A stretch of DNA of 64,000 nt from GCA-2697345 sp002697345. Lineage in GTDB: Bacteria; Pseudomonadota; Alphaproteobacteria; Rhodobacterales; Rhodobacteraceae. Numbering within the stretch: the first letter of the stretch is position 1; each line of letters begins with the position of its first letter. A program made the translations under genes and the position numbers. The stretch is taken from contig CALSNB010000001.1 in the NCBI GenBank assembly GCA_943787605.1, forward strand, positions 1,736,001 through 1,800,000, in the 5' to 3' direction. The notes below the pieces were generated by a model. The model searched no databases. It had not been told where the DNA came from and was given only the letters and a program-made list of their open reading frames with translations. This document shows positions 35,843 through 44,593 of this stretch, piece after piece.

Positions 35843-36736
35843 GTGGTGATTGAGAATTTTGAATCACAAAAAGATAAAGTTTCTAAATGGTTTTTGGAAC
35901 TCCGTAATTCAATAGTGGCCTCATTCGAAAAGCTTGAAGATATTCAAAACACAGGACTTCGTTCTGAAATTCCTGCTGGGCGTTTTGTTGTTTCAAAAAC
36001 TAAAAGAAACTCTGAACTCGAGGTCGATAGTGGAGGTGGATTGATGTCTATCATGCGTGATGGGCGAGTTTTTGAAAAAGTTGGTGTGAATATTTCAACG
36101 GTTTATGGTCCCTTAGAAGAGCGTACAAAAAAGGTAATGCAAGGTAGAAAAAATTCACCTAAAATTGGCCAACCTACAGAGTTTTGGGCTTCAGGTATAT
36201 CGGTAGTTGCTCATATGCAAAACCCGCATTGTCCGGCCGTCCACATGAATACTAGAATGTTTTGGACTCCAAATTCGTGGTGGTTTGGTGGCGGAGCAGA
36301 TTTAAACCCTTGTATCGAGAACTCAGAGGACACATCATTTTTTCACGCAGAGATGAAGAAGTGTTGTGATAGACATAATCTAGAATATTATCCAAAATTT
36401 AAAAAATGGGCTGATGATTATTTTTACATACCACATCGAAAATGCTCTCGAGGAGTTGGAGGGATTTTCTATGATGATTTAAATACTAATTGGGAAAAAG
36501 ACTTTGCGTTTACAGCAGATGTAGGATCAACTTTCTTACCTACATTTTTAGACATTACTGAAAAAAGAAGACAGTTGAAATGGACAGAATCTCAGAAAAA
36601 TACTCAACTTTTACACAGAGGGCTTTATACAGAGTATAACCTAGTTTACGATCGTGGAACAAAGTTTGGTTTAGAAAGTGGCCACGACGCAAATGCCGTA
36701 TTAATGAGTTTACCACCAGTTGCTAAATGGTATTGA
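35843..36736 (+). CDS. hemF: Oxygen-dependent coproporphyrinogen III oxidase
   Basis: Converts coproporphyrinogen III to protoporphyrinogen IX using oxygen. It has hallmark motifs MQNPHCPAVHMNTRMFW, WWFGGGADLNP, HRKCSRGVGGIFYDD and YNLVYDRGTKFGLESG. 297 residues is normal. The start is one of two adjacent GTG codons (35843 or 35846), behind a G-rich stretch. It converges on hemE with a 2-nt gap. Confidence 0.96.
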   Translation: MVIENFESQKDKVSKWFLELRNSIVASFEKLEDIQNTGLRSEIPAGRFVVSKTKRNSELEVDSGGGLMSIMRDGRVFEKVGVNISTVYGPLEERTKKVMQGRKNSPKIGQPTEFWASGISVVAHMQNPHCPAVHMNTRMFWTPNSWWFGGGADLNPCIENSEDTSFFHAEMKKCCDRHNLEYYPKFKKWADDYFYIPHRKCSRGVGGIFYDDLNTNWEKDFAFTADVGSTFLPTFLDITEKRRQLKWTESQKNTQLLHRGLYTEYNLVYDRGTKFGLESGHDANAVLMSLPPVAKWY

Positions 36737-36738
36737 AA

Positions 36739-37776
36739 TTAATTACTTCTAATTCTGTCAATCATCAGTTGCAAGTTTTCTGGTTTTCCATCTGGTGTTA
36801 TACCATGACCAAGATTAAAAATATGGGGCCCATTGGAAAAACAATCTAGTATTTTGGTAGTTTCCTCCAAAAGAGCTTTTCCTCCCGTAACCATGTGCTT
36901 TGGATTTAAATTTCCTTGTATGCAGCTATCAATTTGAAGATTTGTAGCTGCCCATTCGGGGTCCACTGAATGATCAATTGCAATGCAGTTTGCTCCTGTT
37001 TCATTCGCAAAATCTATGTATTTTAAGCCGGCTTCCCTAGGAAATGCTATGATGGGGACATCTGGATGGAGCTTATTTAACGCAGTTATAATCTTTTTTA
37101 TTGGTATTATAGCATAATTTACGAAATCTTCTCCTTTTAGAGAACCGGCCCAGCTGTCAAATATTTTTATAACTTCGGCTCCAGCATCTATCTGTTTTGA
37201 TAGATATAATATAGTAGCCTCGGTGAGTAAGTTTATGAGCATTTCAAATGAGTCTTTATCCTCTTTTAGAAATTTGTGAGCTGGGCCTTGATCTTTTGTA
37301 CCTTTCCCAGCGATCATATAAGTAGCAACCGTCCAAGGAGCTCCAGCAAAACCAATCAGGGCTACTTTTGGTGACAACTGCTCTGCTACTAGACTAACTG
37401 TATTGTAAATTGGTGCTAGATGCTCGTGTATAGAGTTCGCGGGCTTTAGTTTTAAGATATCATTTTTATTTGATATTCTTGATAAACGTGGGCCGTCACC
37501 CTCTAGAAAACTAAGTTCAGATCCAAGAGCTTGGGGAATTAGGAGGATGTCAGCAAAAATAATGGCAGCATCTAATTTAAATCTTTCAATTGGTTGCAGT
37601 GTTACTTCTGCTGCTAATTCAGAGTTATAGCATAGAGATAAAAAGTCCCCAGCCTTCGCTCTCAATTTACGGTACTCAGGAAGATAACGACCAGCTTGTC
37701 GCATTACCCAAATAGGAGGAGTTTTTAAAGTTTCTCCAGCTAGAGCACGTAAGATATTTTTATTTGACTTTGTCAT
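36739..37776 (-). CDS. hemE: Uroporphyrinogen decarboxylase
   Basis: Heme-pathway enzyme of 345 residues. Signature regions are PPIWVMRQAGRYLPEYR (residues 20-36), GFAGAPWTVATYMIAG, and FNLGHGITPDGKPEN near the C-terminus. In related genomes hemE is commonly divergent from hemC. Here a dTDP-sugar module separates the two. Confidence 0.96.
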   Translation of the reverse strand: MTKSNKNILRALAGETLKTPPIWVMRQAGRYLPEYRKLRAKAGDFLSLCYNSELAAEVTLQPIERFKLDAAIIFADILLIPQALGSELSFLEGDGPRLSRISNKNDILKLKPANSIHEHLAPIYNTVSLVAEQLSPKVALIGFAGAPWTVATYMIAGKGTKDQGPAHKFLKEDKDSFEMLINLLTEATILYLSKQIDAGAEVIKIFDSWAGSLKGEDFVNYAIIPIKKIITALNKLHPDVPIIAFPREAGLKYIDFANETGANCIAIDHSVDPEWAATNLQIDSCIQGNLNPKHMVTGGKALLEETTKILDCFSNGPHIFNLGHGITPDGKPENLQLMIDRIRSN

Positions 37777-37956
37777 AATTGGATATTTCTATAACACATA
37801 CATTGAAAGAGTCTTTAGTTAAAACAAACTTAAAAGATAGTTTCTTTAATATATTTATTTGGATTGATTATGTTGCAGACCATAGATTAATGGTGAGTAG
37901 TCTCTTTGTTGAAAAAGGTATATAAAAATAGGTAGTTAAAATTATATGGTTAAGTG

Positions 37957-38526
37957 ATGGACATTAAAGAAACAAAGATACCTGGAGTATTCATTGTGTA
38001 CCCAAGACGATTTTCAGATGACAGGGGATTTTTTTCTGAAAGCTGGAGTAAAAGGACGTTAGAGCAGGTTGGTATCAAATGTGATTTTGTACAGGACAAC
38101 CATTCCTTTTCTAAAAAAGTAGGTACATTACGAGGGCTACACTTTCAGTACCCTCCTTTTGCGCAGGCAAAGCTTGTTAGGTGTGGGCGTGGTGCTTTTC
38201 TGGATGTTGTGGTGGATATAAGAGTAGGTAGCCCAACTTTTGGCCATTGGGTCAGTGAAGAGTTAAGTTTTGAAAATGGAAAGCAATTATTTGTTCCAGA
38301 GGGTTTTTTACATGGTTTCGTTACAAAAGTTATTGAAACAGAAATAGCCTATAAGTGTAACAATTATTATTCCCCTGAACATGAGGATGTAGTAGATTTT
38401 AATGATCCAGAAATTAATATTGATTGGGGTTTGGATTTGAAGGTAGTAACCACATCATCTAAAGACAAAAACTCGAAAAGTTTTTTGGACATAATAAGTC
38501 CATTTAAGTTTGAGGTTAAAGAATGA
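37957..38526 (+). CDS. rfbC: dTDP-4-dehydrorhamnose 3,5-epimerase
   Basis: Cupin-fold epimerase of 189 residues. The catalytic His motif LRGLHFQ, VVDIRVGSPTFGHW and PEGFLHGF are intact. ATG 37957 is used; an in-frame GTG lies 3 nt upstream. Its last codons (ISPFKFEVKE-stop) lie inside the first copy of the 74-bp repeat. In the usual gene order it would run straight into rfbB, and the second repeat copy preserves that junction. Confidence 0.94.
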   Translation: MDIKETKIPGVFIVYPRRFSDDRGFFSESWSKRTLEQVGIKCDFVQDNHSFSKKVGTLRGLHFQYPPFAQAKLVRCGRGAFLDVVVDIRVGSPTFGHWVSEELSFENGKQLFVPEGFLHGFVTKVIETEIAYKCNNYYSPEHEDVVDFNDPEINIDWGLDLKVVTTSSKDKNSKSFLDIISPFKFEVKE

Positions 38527-38567
38527 AGATTTTAATTACGGGTGGGGCAGGTTTTATAGGTTCAGCT
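38494..38567 (+). repeat. 74-bp direct repeat, copy 1
   Basis: Perfect repeat of 39588-39661. It contains the rfbC 3' end, the 2-nt gap and the first 15 codons of rfbB. The two copies flank the FkbM cassette. Removing one copy plus the 1,020 bp between them restores a clean rfbC-rfbB junction. Confidence 0.97.
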
Positions 38568-38642
38568 TTTGCATCACTGATTTCTGTTTTAGTGGTATAT
38601 TCGGTATCCACCATTACTCTTCGTAATAAAAAGGGATTATGA
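38523..38642 (+). pseudogene. Chimeric fragment: rfbB start fused to the tail of a membrane protein
   Basis: The frame opens with MKILITGGAGFIGSA, identical to the start of rfbB, then at the repeat edge (38567) switches to FASLISVLVVYSVSTITLRN and stops after 39 residues. The second part looks like the last transmembrane segment of a different protein. It is probably the 3' remnant of the gene that preceded the methyltransferase in the donor locus. Unlikely to be functional. Confidence 0.75.
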
Positions 38643-38643
38643 A

Positions 38644-39510
38644 ATGAAGGATTCAACAATTTCAAAGTTGACACGTAGTTATTTGGGTCAGTGTTTGTTT
38701 TTGATTGGGATATTAAGTCCAGATAAAATATCCTTTCTTATTTTTAACTTTTGGTCACGCTTAAAAAACAGTGCGGTATCACTGAATAAACAGGAAGTAA
38801 GCGGAAAAACAAATTTTATAGTGACAGATAAGACTACAAATGTAGAATGGTATCAGGTATCTAAAAGAAGCGCCTTTATATCATTCTTGTCTGGTTTCAA
38901 GGAGCGAGGCGTGTCGTTGATTTTGCAGTATGGGATTGAATGCGCTGATTTTGCAAATACATCTGTGATTATTGATTGCGGTGCTAACACTGGAGATTTT
39001 GCTATTGCTGCAAAAGTATCAGGGTTTCGCGGTTCCTATCTTGCATTTGAACCTAGCAAGCTCGCTTACGAGGCTTTAAAGAAAAATCTTGCGATATTGC
39101 AGAATAGTCATTGCTTCAACAAAGGTCTCTGGTTTGAGGAAACTACTTTGAAATTTTATGTGTCAGAATACGGGGCTGACTCAAGTTTTGAAATGCCGGT
39201 TAGCTATACAGAAACTATTAAGGTTGAGACCATTACTATAGATTCGATAGTTAGCAAATTAGCAATAGATAATTCCGATCAAGTCTTATTAAAGATTGAA
39301 GCTGAAGGTTGCGAACCTGAGGTTCTAAAGGGTGCAGAGACCTTCTTGTCAAGCTTTGGCGGTAAGATAAAGATTGTTGTAGATGTGGGTTTCGAGAGAG
39401 GTATTCGTGAAGAATCAACTCTAAGTGATGTTAGCAAAATTCTTACACGAAAAGGGTTTATGATTTCAGGGTATGCTAGGGGTCGACATGTGGTCGTGTT
39501 TGAAAGGTGA
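38644..39510 (+). CDS. FkbM-family methyltransferase
   Basis: SAM-dependent methyltransferase, probably O-methylating a sugar in a surface glycan. In the 288-residue protein the SAM motif VIIDCGANTGDFAIAAK is near residue 110. A second acidic motif LAFEPSKLAYEALKKN and the C-terminal LLKIEAEGCEPEVLKGAE, typical of FkbM, are also present. It lies as a single complete gene between the two 74-bp repeats, with broken genes at both edges, so it arrived as a cassette. Confidence 0.85.
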   Translation: MKDSTISKLTRSYLGQCLFLIGILSPDKISFLIFNFWSRLKNSAVSLNKQEVSGKTNFIVTDKTTNVEWYQVSKRSAFISFLSGFKERGVSLILQYGIECADFANTSVIIDCGANTGDFAIAAKVSGFRGSYLAFEPSKLAYEALKKNLAILQNSHCFNKGLWFEETTLKFYVSEYGADSSFEMPVSYTETIKVETITIDSIVSKLAIDNSDQVLLKIEAEGCEPEVLKGAETFLSSFGGKIKIVVDVGFERGIREESTLSDVSKILTRKGFMISGYARGRHVVVFER

Positions 39511-39514
39511 TTTT

Positions 39515-39601
39515 ATGACCGGATTTAGATTTAGCCTCGATCGGATCTTTTATAGGAAAAGACGAAAGTTATTAGAGAAAGAACAGGATAAGTCCATTTA
39601 A
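39515..39601 (+). pseudogene. 5' fragment of a gene truncated at the cassette edge
   Basis: ATG 39515 starts a frame beginning MTGFRFSLDRIFYRKRR, which is cut at 39588 where the second repeat copy begins. It stops 4 codons later. Basic and only 28 codons long, it is probably the start of the gene that followed the methyltransferase in its source locus. Confidence 0.55.
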
Positions 39602-39661
39602 GTTTGAGGTTAAAGAATGAAGATTTTAATTACGGGTGGGGCAGGTTTTATAGGTTCAGCT
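39588..39661 (+). repeat. 74-bp direct repeat, copy 2
   Basis: Perfect copy of 38494-38567. Here the rfbB start codon and first 15 codons are joined to the intact gene, while the rfbC tail is only a fragment. Confidence 0.97.
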
Positions 39662-40657
39662 GTTGTACACGCAGCCGTAAGTAAGGGTAATTTTGTCATT
39701 AATTTAGATGCTTTAAAATATTCTGGTTACTTAAAAAATATTGAAAATTTTGAAAAAATGCCTAATTATAGTTTTGAACGAGCTGATATTTGTGATCTTT
39801 CTGAGATGCGTCGAATTATTTTTAAATATGAACCAGATGCTATTATGCACTTAGCAGCTGAGTCTCATGTTGATCGTTCAATCGATGGGCCAGAGCCTTT
39901 CATTAAGACTAACGTAAACGGAACCTTTAATTTACTAGAAGTAGCAAAAGAGTACTGGATCTCAAAAGGTAGGCCCAGTGAATTCCGGTTTCACCACGTT
40001 TCAACTGATGAAGTTTATGGTAGTTTAGGGTCGACAGGAAAATTTACTGAGCTTAATCCATATGCGCCAAATAGCCCGTATTCAGCATCAAAAGCGGCTG
40101 GTGATCATCTTGTTCGAGCATGGTTTGCAACATACGATCTTCCAGTTCTAATAACTAATTGTTCAAATAACTACGGAAATAACCAATTTCCGGAGAAGTT
40201 AATTCCGACTATTATAATTAATGCTATTTCAGGTAATTCAATACCCATATATGGGAGTGGAGCAAACGTTCGAGACTGGTTGTTTGTTAGTGATCATGTA
40301 GAGGCACTGCTTTGCGTGCTTAATACAGGGAAACCTGGAAGAACTTACAATATTGGTGGAGATAGTGAATATACTAATCTGGAAATAGCATTAAAATCTT
40401 GTGAAATCTTGGATCGCTTACTCCCATCAGAACAAACTTATTCTAAGCAGATTGTATTTGTTGAAGATAGACCTGGGCACGATATCCGTTACGCTGTAGA
40501 TTCTACGCGCATTCAGACAGAACTAGGTTGGAAACCAAAAGTGTCTCTGGATGAAGGTCTACAGTTTACTATTAAATGGTATCTTGAAAATAAAGATTGG
40601 TGGAGACCGCTTCAAAAAAATTACTCTGTAAAAAATAGATTAGGTGTAAATAAATGA
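39617..40657 (+). CDS. rfbB: dTDP-glucose 4,6-dehydratase
   Basis: Extended SDR enzyme of 346 residues forming dTDP-4-keto-6-deoxyglucose. NAD motif GGAGFIGSAV, the STDEVYGSLG strand and the catalytic YSASKAAGDHL are present. It overlaps rfbA by 4 nt. No rfbD (dTDP-rhamnose reductase) lies in this module, so either it is elsewhere or the final sugar is not rhamnose. Confidence 0.96.
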   Translation: MKILITGGAGFIGSAVVHAAVSKGNFVINLDALKYSGYLKNIENFEKMPNYSFERADICDLSEMRRIIFKYEPDAIMHLAAESHVDRSIDGPEPFIKTNVNGTFNLLEVAKEYWISKGRPSEFRFHHVSTDEVYGSLGSTGKFTELNPYAPNSPYSASKAAGDHLVRAWFATYDLPVLITNCSNNYGNNQFPEKLIPTIIINAISGNSIPIYGSGANVRDWLFVSDHVEALLCVLNTGKPGRTYNIGGDSEYTNLEIALKSCEILDRLLPSEQTYSKQIVFVEDRPGHDIRYAVDSTRIQTELGWKPKVSLDEGLQFTIKWYLENKDWWRPLQKNYSVKNRLGVNK

Positions 40658-41529
40658 AAAAACGAAAGGGGATAATTTTAGCTGGAGGTTCAGGTTCAAG
40701 ACTATATCCAATTACACTTGGAATTTCAAAGCAACTTTTGCCTATTTACGATAAACCTATGATTTACTATCCTTTATCAGTTTTGATGGTTTCAGGTATT
40801 AGAGATATAGCTATTATTACTACTTCAGAGGATTTGCCTTCATTTAAGAGGCTTTTGGGTGACGGTAAGCATTGGGGTATTAGCTTAACTTTTATTGTGC
40901 AACCGAGTCCAGATGGGATTGCGCAAGCTTATATTTTAGCAGAAAAATTCCTGAATGGAGCACCATCAGCTTTAATCCTTGGAGATAATATTTTTTTTGG
41001 TCACGGCTTGCCTGAAATACTTGAGAGAGCAGGTAATTATAAATCTGGTGCGACCATTTTTGGTTATCACGTTGCTGATCCAAGAAGGTACGGTGTAATT
41101 GGGTTTAACTCTGATGGACTAGTAAATAGTCTAGTAGAAAAACCTTTAGAGCCCATATCAAATTATGTCGCAACGGGTTTATATTTTCTTGATGAGGACG
41201 CACCAGACTTGGCGAAGACACTTAAGCCGTCGGAACGAGGGGAACTCGAAATCTTAACTCTTTTAGAGCTTTATTTAAAGAAATCTTTACTAAGGGTTGA
41301 AAAAATTGGGCGTGGCTATGCATGGCTTGACACAGGGACTCATGGAAGTTTAATCGAGGCTGGAAATTTTGTAAAAACTTTACAAAAACGTCAAGGTCTG
41401 CAGGTGGCTAATTTAGAAGAAATAGCGTTTAATCAGGGATGGATTGATCGGTATCAATTAGAAAAGTCTGCTAGGTATTTTAGTAATACTGATTATGGGG
41501 ATTATCTTTTATCACTACTTGAGGAATAA
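40654..41529 (+). CDS. rfbA: Glucose-1-phosphate thymidylyltransferase
   Basis: Makes dTDP-glucose from dTTP and glucose-1-phosphate. The nucleotidyltransferase signature LAGGSGSRLYPITLGISKQL is at residues 9-28, and the magnesium-binding ILGDNIFFGHG and EKP motifs are present. 291 residues is standard. Translationally coupled to rfbB. Confidence 0.96.
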   Translation: MKKRKGIILAGGSGSRLYPITLGISKQLLPIYDKPMIYYPLSVLMVSGIRDIAIITTSEDLPSFKRLLGDGKHWGISLTFIVQPSPDGIAQAYILAEKFLNGAPSALILGDNIFFGHGLPEILERAGNYKSGATIFGYHVADPRRYGVIGFNSDGLVNSLVEKPLEPISNYVATGLYFLDEDAPDLAKTLKPSERGELEILTLLELYLKKSLLRVEKIGRGYAWLDTGTHGSLIEAGNFVKTLQKRQGLQVANLEEIAFNQGWIDRYQLEKSARYFSNTDYGDYLLSLLEE

Positions 41530-41644
41530 AAAAATCAATGTAATTAGGGTTCTGAGCCCTTTGTAATAAGAAGAAATTAAGGATTAGAAGCTATGGTAAA
41601 AACATATAAGTCGAGTCAGAAAAATTTTTAGAGGTAAGTATAAC

Positions 41645-42577
41645 ATTCCTTCTCCTAAAAAGCCTTTGAGAATAGGGACCCGGGGGTCCTTACTGGCTGT
41701 GGCTCAAGCAGAAGAAGTCCGAAACCGTCTTTCATCAGAATTTGAGTTACCACTTAATGCATTCGAAATTGTAAAAATAACAACTAGTGGTGATTTAATA
41801 ACTGACCGTCCATTAAAAGAGATAGGTGGGAAGGGGTTATTTACCAAAGAAATTGAACATGAACTTCTTTTGGGAACTATTGATATAGCTGTACATTCTA
41901 TGAAAGATATGCCCGTCTTACAGCCGTGTGGCCTTCAAATTGATACATATCTTCCTCGAGAAGACATGAGGGATGCTTTTTTGTCATTTGAGTATTCTTC
42001 GATAGATGATCTACCTAAGGACGCAATTTTAGGTACATCTAGCGTACGAAGAACAGCGCAAGTATTGAATTTTCGAAATGATTTGCAGGTTATTGATTTC
42101 CGTGGAAATGTTCAAACCCGATTAAAAAAACTAAGGTCTGGTATTGCCTTTGGGACTTTGCTTGCGATGGCTGGTTTGAATCGTCTTCAGATCTCTGATG
42201 TACCAATTTTTCCTATTGAAATTGGTGATATGCTTCCAGCTGTTGCTCAAGGAGTAATAGGGATAGAGAGACGCGTGTCCGATTTATCTGCTGCTCATTT
42301 ATTAGAAAGAATTAATGACTATAAAACAGAGAGAGTTTTGAGCTGTGAACGCGCGTACTTAAAAGCTCTTGATGGGTCTTGCCAGACACCAATTGCAGGT
42401 TGTGCTATACTCAAAAATGGTAATATTCATTTTAAAGCAGAAATTATAAAACCTGATGGAAGTCAAAAGCTGACTGAGTCTGGTATCTGTTTAGAAGAAG
42501 ATGCTGAGGAGCTAGGCATTGAATTGGCTGAGCGGCTCCGATCAAAAGCACCTTCTGATTTTTTCTCTTGGTTATAA
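41645..42577 (+). CDS. hemC: Porphobilinogen deaminase, apparently with an ATT start
   Basis: Heme-pathway enzyme polymerising four porphobilinogens into hydroxymethylbilane. It has RIGTRGSLLAVAQA, the IDIAVHSMKDMP motif and the dipyrromethane-binding Cys in LDGSCQTPIAG (near residue 250). The only standard in-frame start is TTG 41666, which has no ribosome-binding site and clips the family N-terminus. An ATT at 41645 gives the usual xPSPKKPLRIGTRG opening and has AGAGGT 9 nt upstream. 310 residues from that start. It follows the inserted dTDP-sugar module. Confidence 0.88.
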   Translation: MPSPKKPLRIGTRGSLLAVAQAEEVRNRLSSEFELPLNAFEIVKITTSGDLITDRPLKEIGGKGLFTKEIEHELLLGTIDIAVHSMKDMPVLQPCGLQIDTYLPREDMRDAFLSFEYSSIDDLPKDAILGTSSVRRTAQVLNFRNDLQVIDFRGNVQTRLKKLRSGIAFGTLLAMAGLNRLQISDVPIFPIEIGDMLPAVAQGVIGIERRVSDLSAAHLLERINDYKTERVLSCERAYLKALDGSCQTPIAGCAILKNGNIHFKAEIIKPDGSQKLTESGICLEEDAEELGIELAERLRSKAPSDFFSWL

Positions 42578-42590
42578 AGGTTCCTTTAAA

Positions 42591-44002
42591 CTAAGGATCT
42601 GGGAGAACCTTACCTGGATTCATAAGATTTTTTGGATCTAGTCCCATTTTGATTGAACGCATAACTTCCAAAGCCACAGGATCTTTTCTACGCGCCATAC
42701 TTTTCTTTTTTGATAAGCCTATTCCATGTTCTGCAGAGAAACTACCACCTAGTTCTTGTGTTACCTCCTCAAGACGGTTAGTTAATTTGTCAAACAATAT
42801 CTCATCAAATTTAGTAGGATAAATAGCGTAGTGGATGTTACCATCACCTAAATGAGCTACCGTTAACTCTCTTGAACCTGGGTCTATTTGTTGGATAATT
42901 ATATCCATTTTTTCGATAAAAATTGATATTTTTTCTAATGGAACAGCTACATCTGTTATTATTAGTGGTTCGTTCGTTATGGTAATCTCTGCGGACGCTT
43001 CTCGACGTTCCCACATTTCAATTCGTTGTGATTCTGACTGTGCAATCACAGCATCTAAAAGTTCACCAGATGTTAAAAGTTGTGATAAAATTTCTTCTAT
43101 ACTTTCGGTTAACACACTTTTCCCAGTGACTGGCGATATACTGTCACCAGCTATAGTTGACCCTATTTCTAACATTATATTTACATCATAAAGTTTATCA
43201 AAAGGTGGTCGCGAATTAGGAACTTTTTTAAGATGTGTTTCAATATAGTTCTTAGGCATATATTCAAACGCTTCCACCCCTCCACCAGTCTCCTCTTGTA
43301 ATATATTTAATACTTTTAAGGCATTATCCAATGAGCTAGTAGCAATCATTGCCGTTGTATAAGCAACTGGCTTGGGACTTAACTTTAAAACAGCAGCTGT
43401 TATAATGCCTAATGTGCCTTCGGCCCCTATAATTAATCTTTGAGATCATAACCAGTATTATCTTTATGTAATTCACTCATTAAGTCCAATACTCGTCCGT
43501 CTGGAAGTACAACTTCAAGGCCCATACATAAAGTTCTAGTATTTCCATACTTTAATACATTCGAACCACCGGCATTTGTTGACAATACCCCCCCTATCAT
43601 AGACGAACCTTTTGCCCCAAACGTTAGTGGAAACACTAGATCAAACTCTTCGACAGCACTATGCAAGTTAGATAATATTACCCCTGCATCCACTATTGCG
43701 ATCCGGGATTGAGTTTTAATTTTCTGGATTTTATTTAGGCGTTCTAGAGATAACATAACTGCATTGTTTGCACTGGTTCCACCAGACAACCCAGTGTTCC
43801 CTGAAATAGGGACTATTGCCACCTCATTTTCATAACAAGCCCTTACAACTTGGCTCACTTCAAGTGTTGAAGCTGGTTTTACAACAGCCAGCGGGGTCGA
43901 TATATATTTTCCAGTCCAATCTTGGTTATAAGATCCACACTCGGTATCTAAAAGTACATTTTCTTTCCCAACTATATCATTAAGGATTAATGTTATGTCC
44001 AT
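42591..44002 (-). pseudogene. FAD-binding D-2-hydroxyacid dehydrogenase (GlcD/D2HGDH type, one frameshift)
   Basis: Flavoprotein of the VAO fold that oxidises D-2-hydroxyacids such as D-lactate, glycolate or D-2-hydroxyglutarate. The N-terminal frame (189 residues from 44002) has the FAD motif PISGNTGLSGG and ends NTGYDLKD. The second frame continues LIIGAEGTLGIITAAVLKL and holds the C-terminal HLGDGNIHYAI and AEHGIG motifs. Restoring one missing T near 43433-43438 joins them into 470 residues, the normal size. It is the only apparent deletion among the frameshifts here. Confidence 0.85.
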
Positions 44003-44079
44003 ACTGTCCTACCTTTAATAACTTAGTATTACTACTACACCTGAATTCTTAGATGGCAATCGTTTATGGTAAATTTGAC

Positions 44080-44108
44080 TTGACGTGTCTCAACAGGGGC
44101 AATAATGG
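44080..44108 (+). promoter_or_regulatory. Predicted promoter of the tRNA-Met gene
   Basis: TTGACG (44080-44085) and TAATGG (44103-44108) are spaced by 17 nt and end 13 nt before the mature tRNA start. Confidence 0.5.
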
Positions 44109-44121
44109 ATGTTTCTATTGT

Positions 44122-44198
44122 GGCGGAGTAGCTCAGCTGGTTAGAGCATCGGAATCATAATCCGGTTGTCGGGGGTTCAAGTCCCTCCTCCGCTACCA
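44122..44198 (+). tRNA. tRNA-Met (CAT), elongator type
   Basis: A 77-nt cloverleaf: acceptor GGCGGAG/CTCCGCT with a G-T first pair, D-arm GCTCAGCTGGTTAGAGC, anticodon stem TCGGA/TCCGG with loop ATCATAA (anticodon CAT), T-arm GGGGGTTCAAGTCCCTC, and encoded CCA. It lacks the G-rich anticodon stem of initiator tRNA. The accessory polysaccharide island begins right after it, so it may mark an integration site. Confidence 0.93.
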
Positions 44199-44593
44199 CA
44201 TATCCCAATAGTAACAATGGCTTACGTTTTTACTGTGTAGGCTTTTTTAGTGCACTTTTCCTGTCAAAATAAACAGGAGTAGTTGTGTTGAGCACTATGT
44301 CTTAGGCATAACTCACGAACACAGTTTTCATGTTGGTAGATTTCTGCTTTGTGAGTGAATATTATTACTTAGAATACTAGAACACTGAAAGCCAATGCCC
44401 AAACTAAGCTTTGAGATTTGATACTATTGAACTAGACAAAGTGTCTTCAAACCCCGAAGTCGCTAAAGTGACTCTAGAAAATGCTGATAAAATATACTCT
44501 GATGGTGTTACATCAAGCGTATGGTTAGATAAAGCACAGGACGACTGAAAAGACAGTAAAATTAGAAATCTCTATTAGATGACAGAGGTCTGG
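44199..44593. other. Gene-poor interval with a short coding remnant
   Basis: About 400 bp between the tRNA and the NusG-like gene. A 45-residue frame (TTG 44411 to TGA 44548, plus strand) reads like coding sequence, with segments such as VTLENADKIYSDGVTSSVWL. It has no ribosome-binding site and is probably the tail of a decayed gene. I see no insertion sequence or further RNA gene. Confidence 0.4.

Noticed and set aside
38494..39661. Insertion sequence or transposon as the source of the 74-bp repeat
   Set aside because: No transposase gene and no terminal inverted repeats were seen, and 74 bp is much longer than usual target duplications.
37954..41529. Complete dTDP-L-rhamnose pathway
   Set aside because: rfbA, rfbB and rfbC are present but no RmlD in this module. 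The RmlD-like gene at 59.5 kb sits in the FucNAc-type group, so rhamnose synthesis cannot be claimed from this window.
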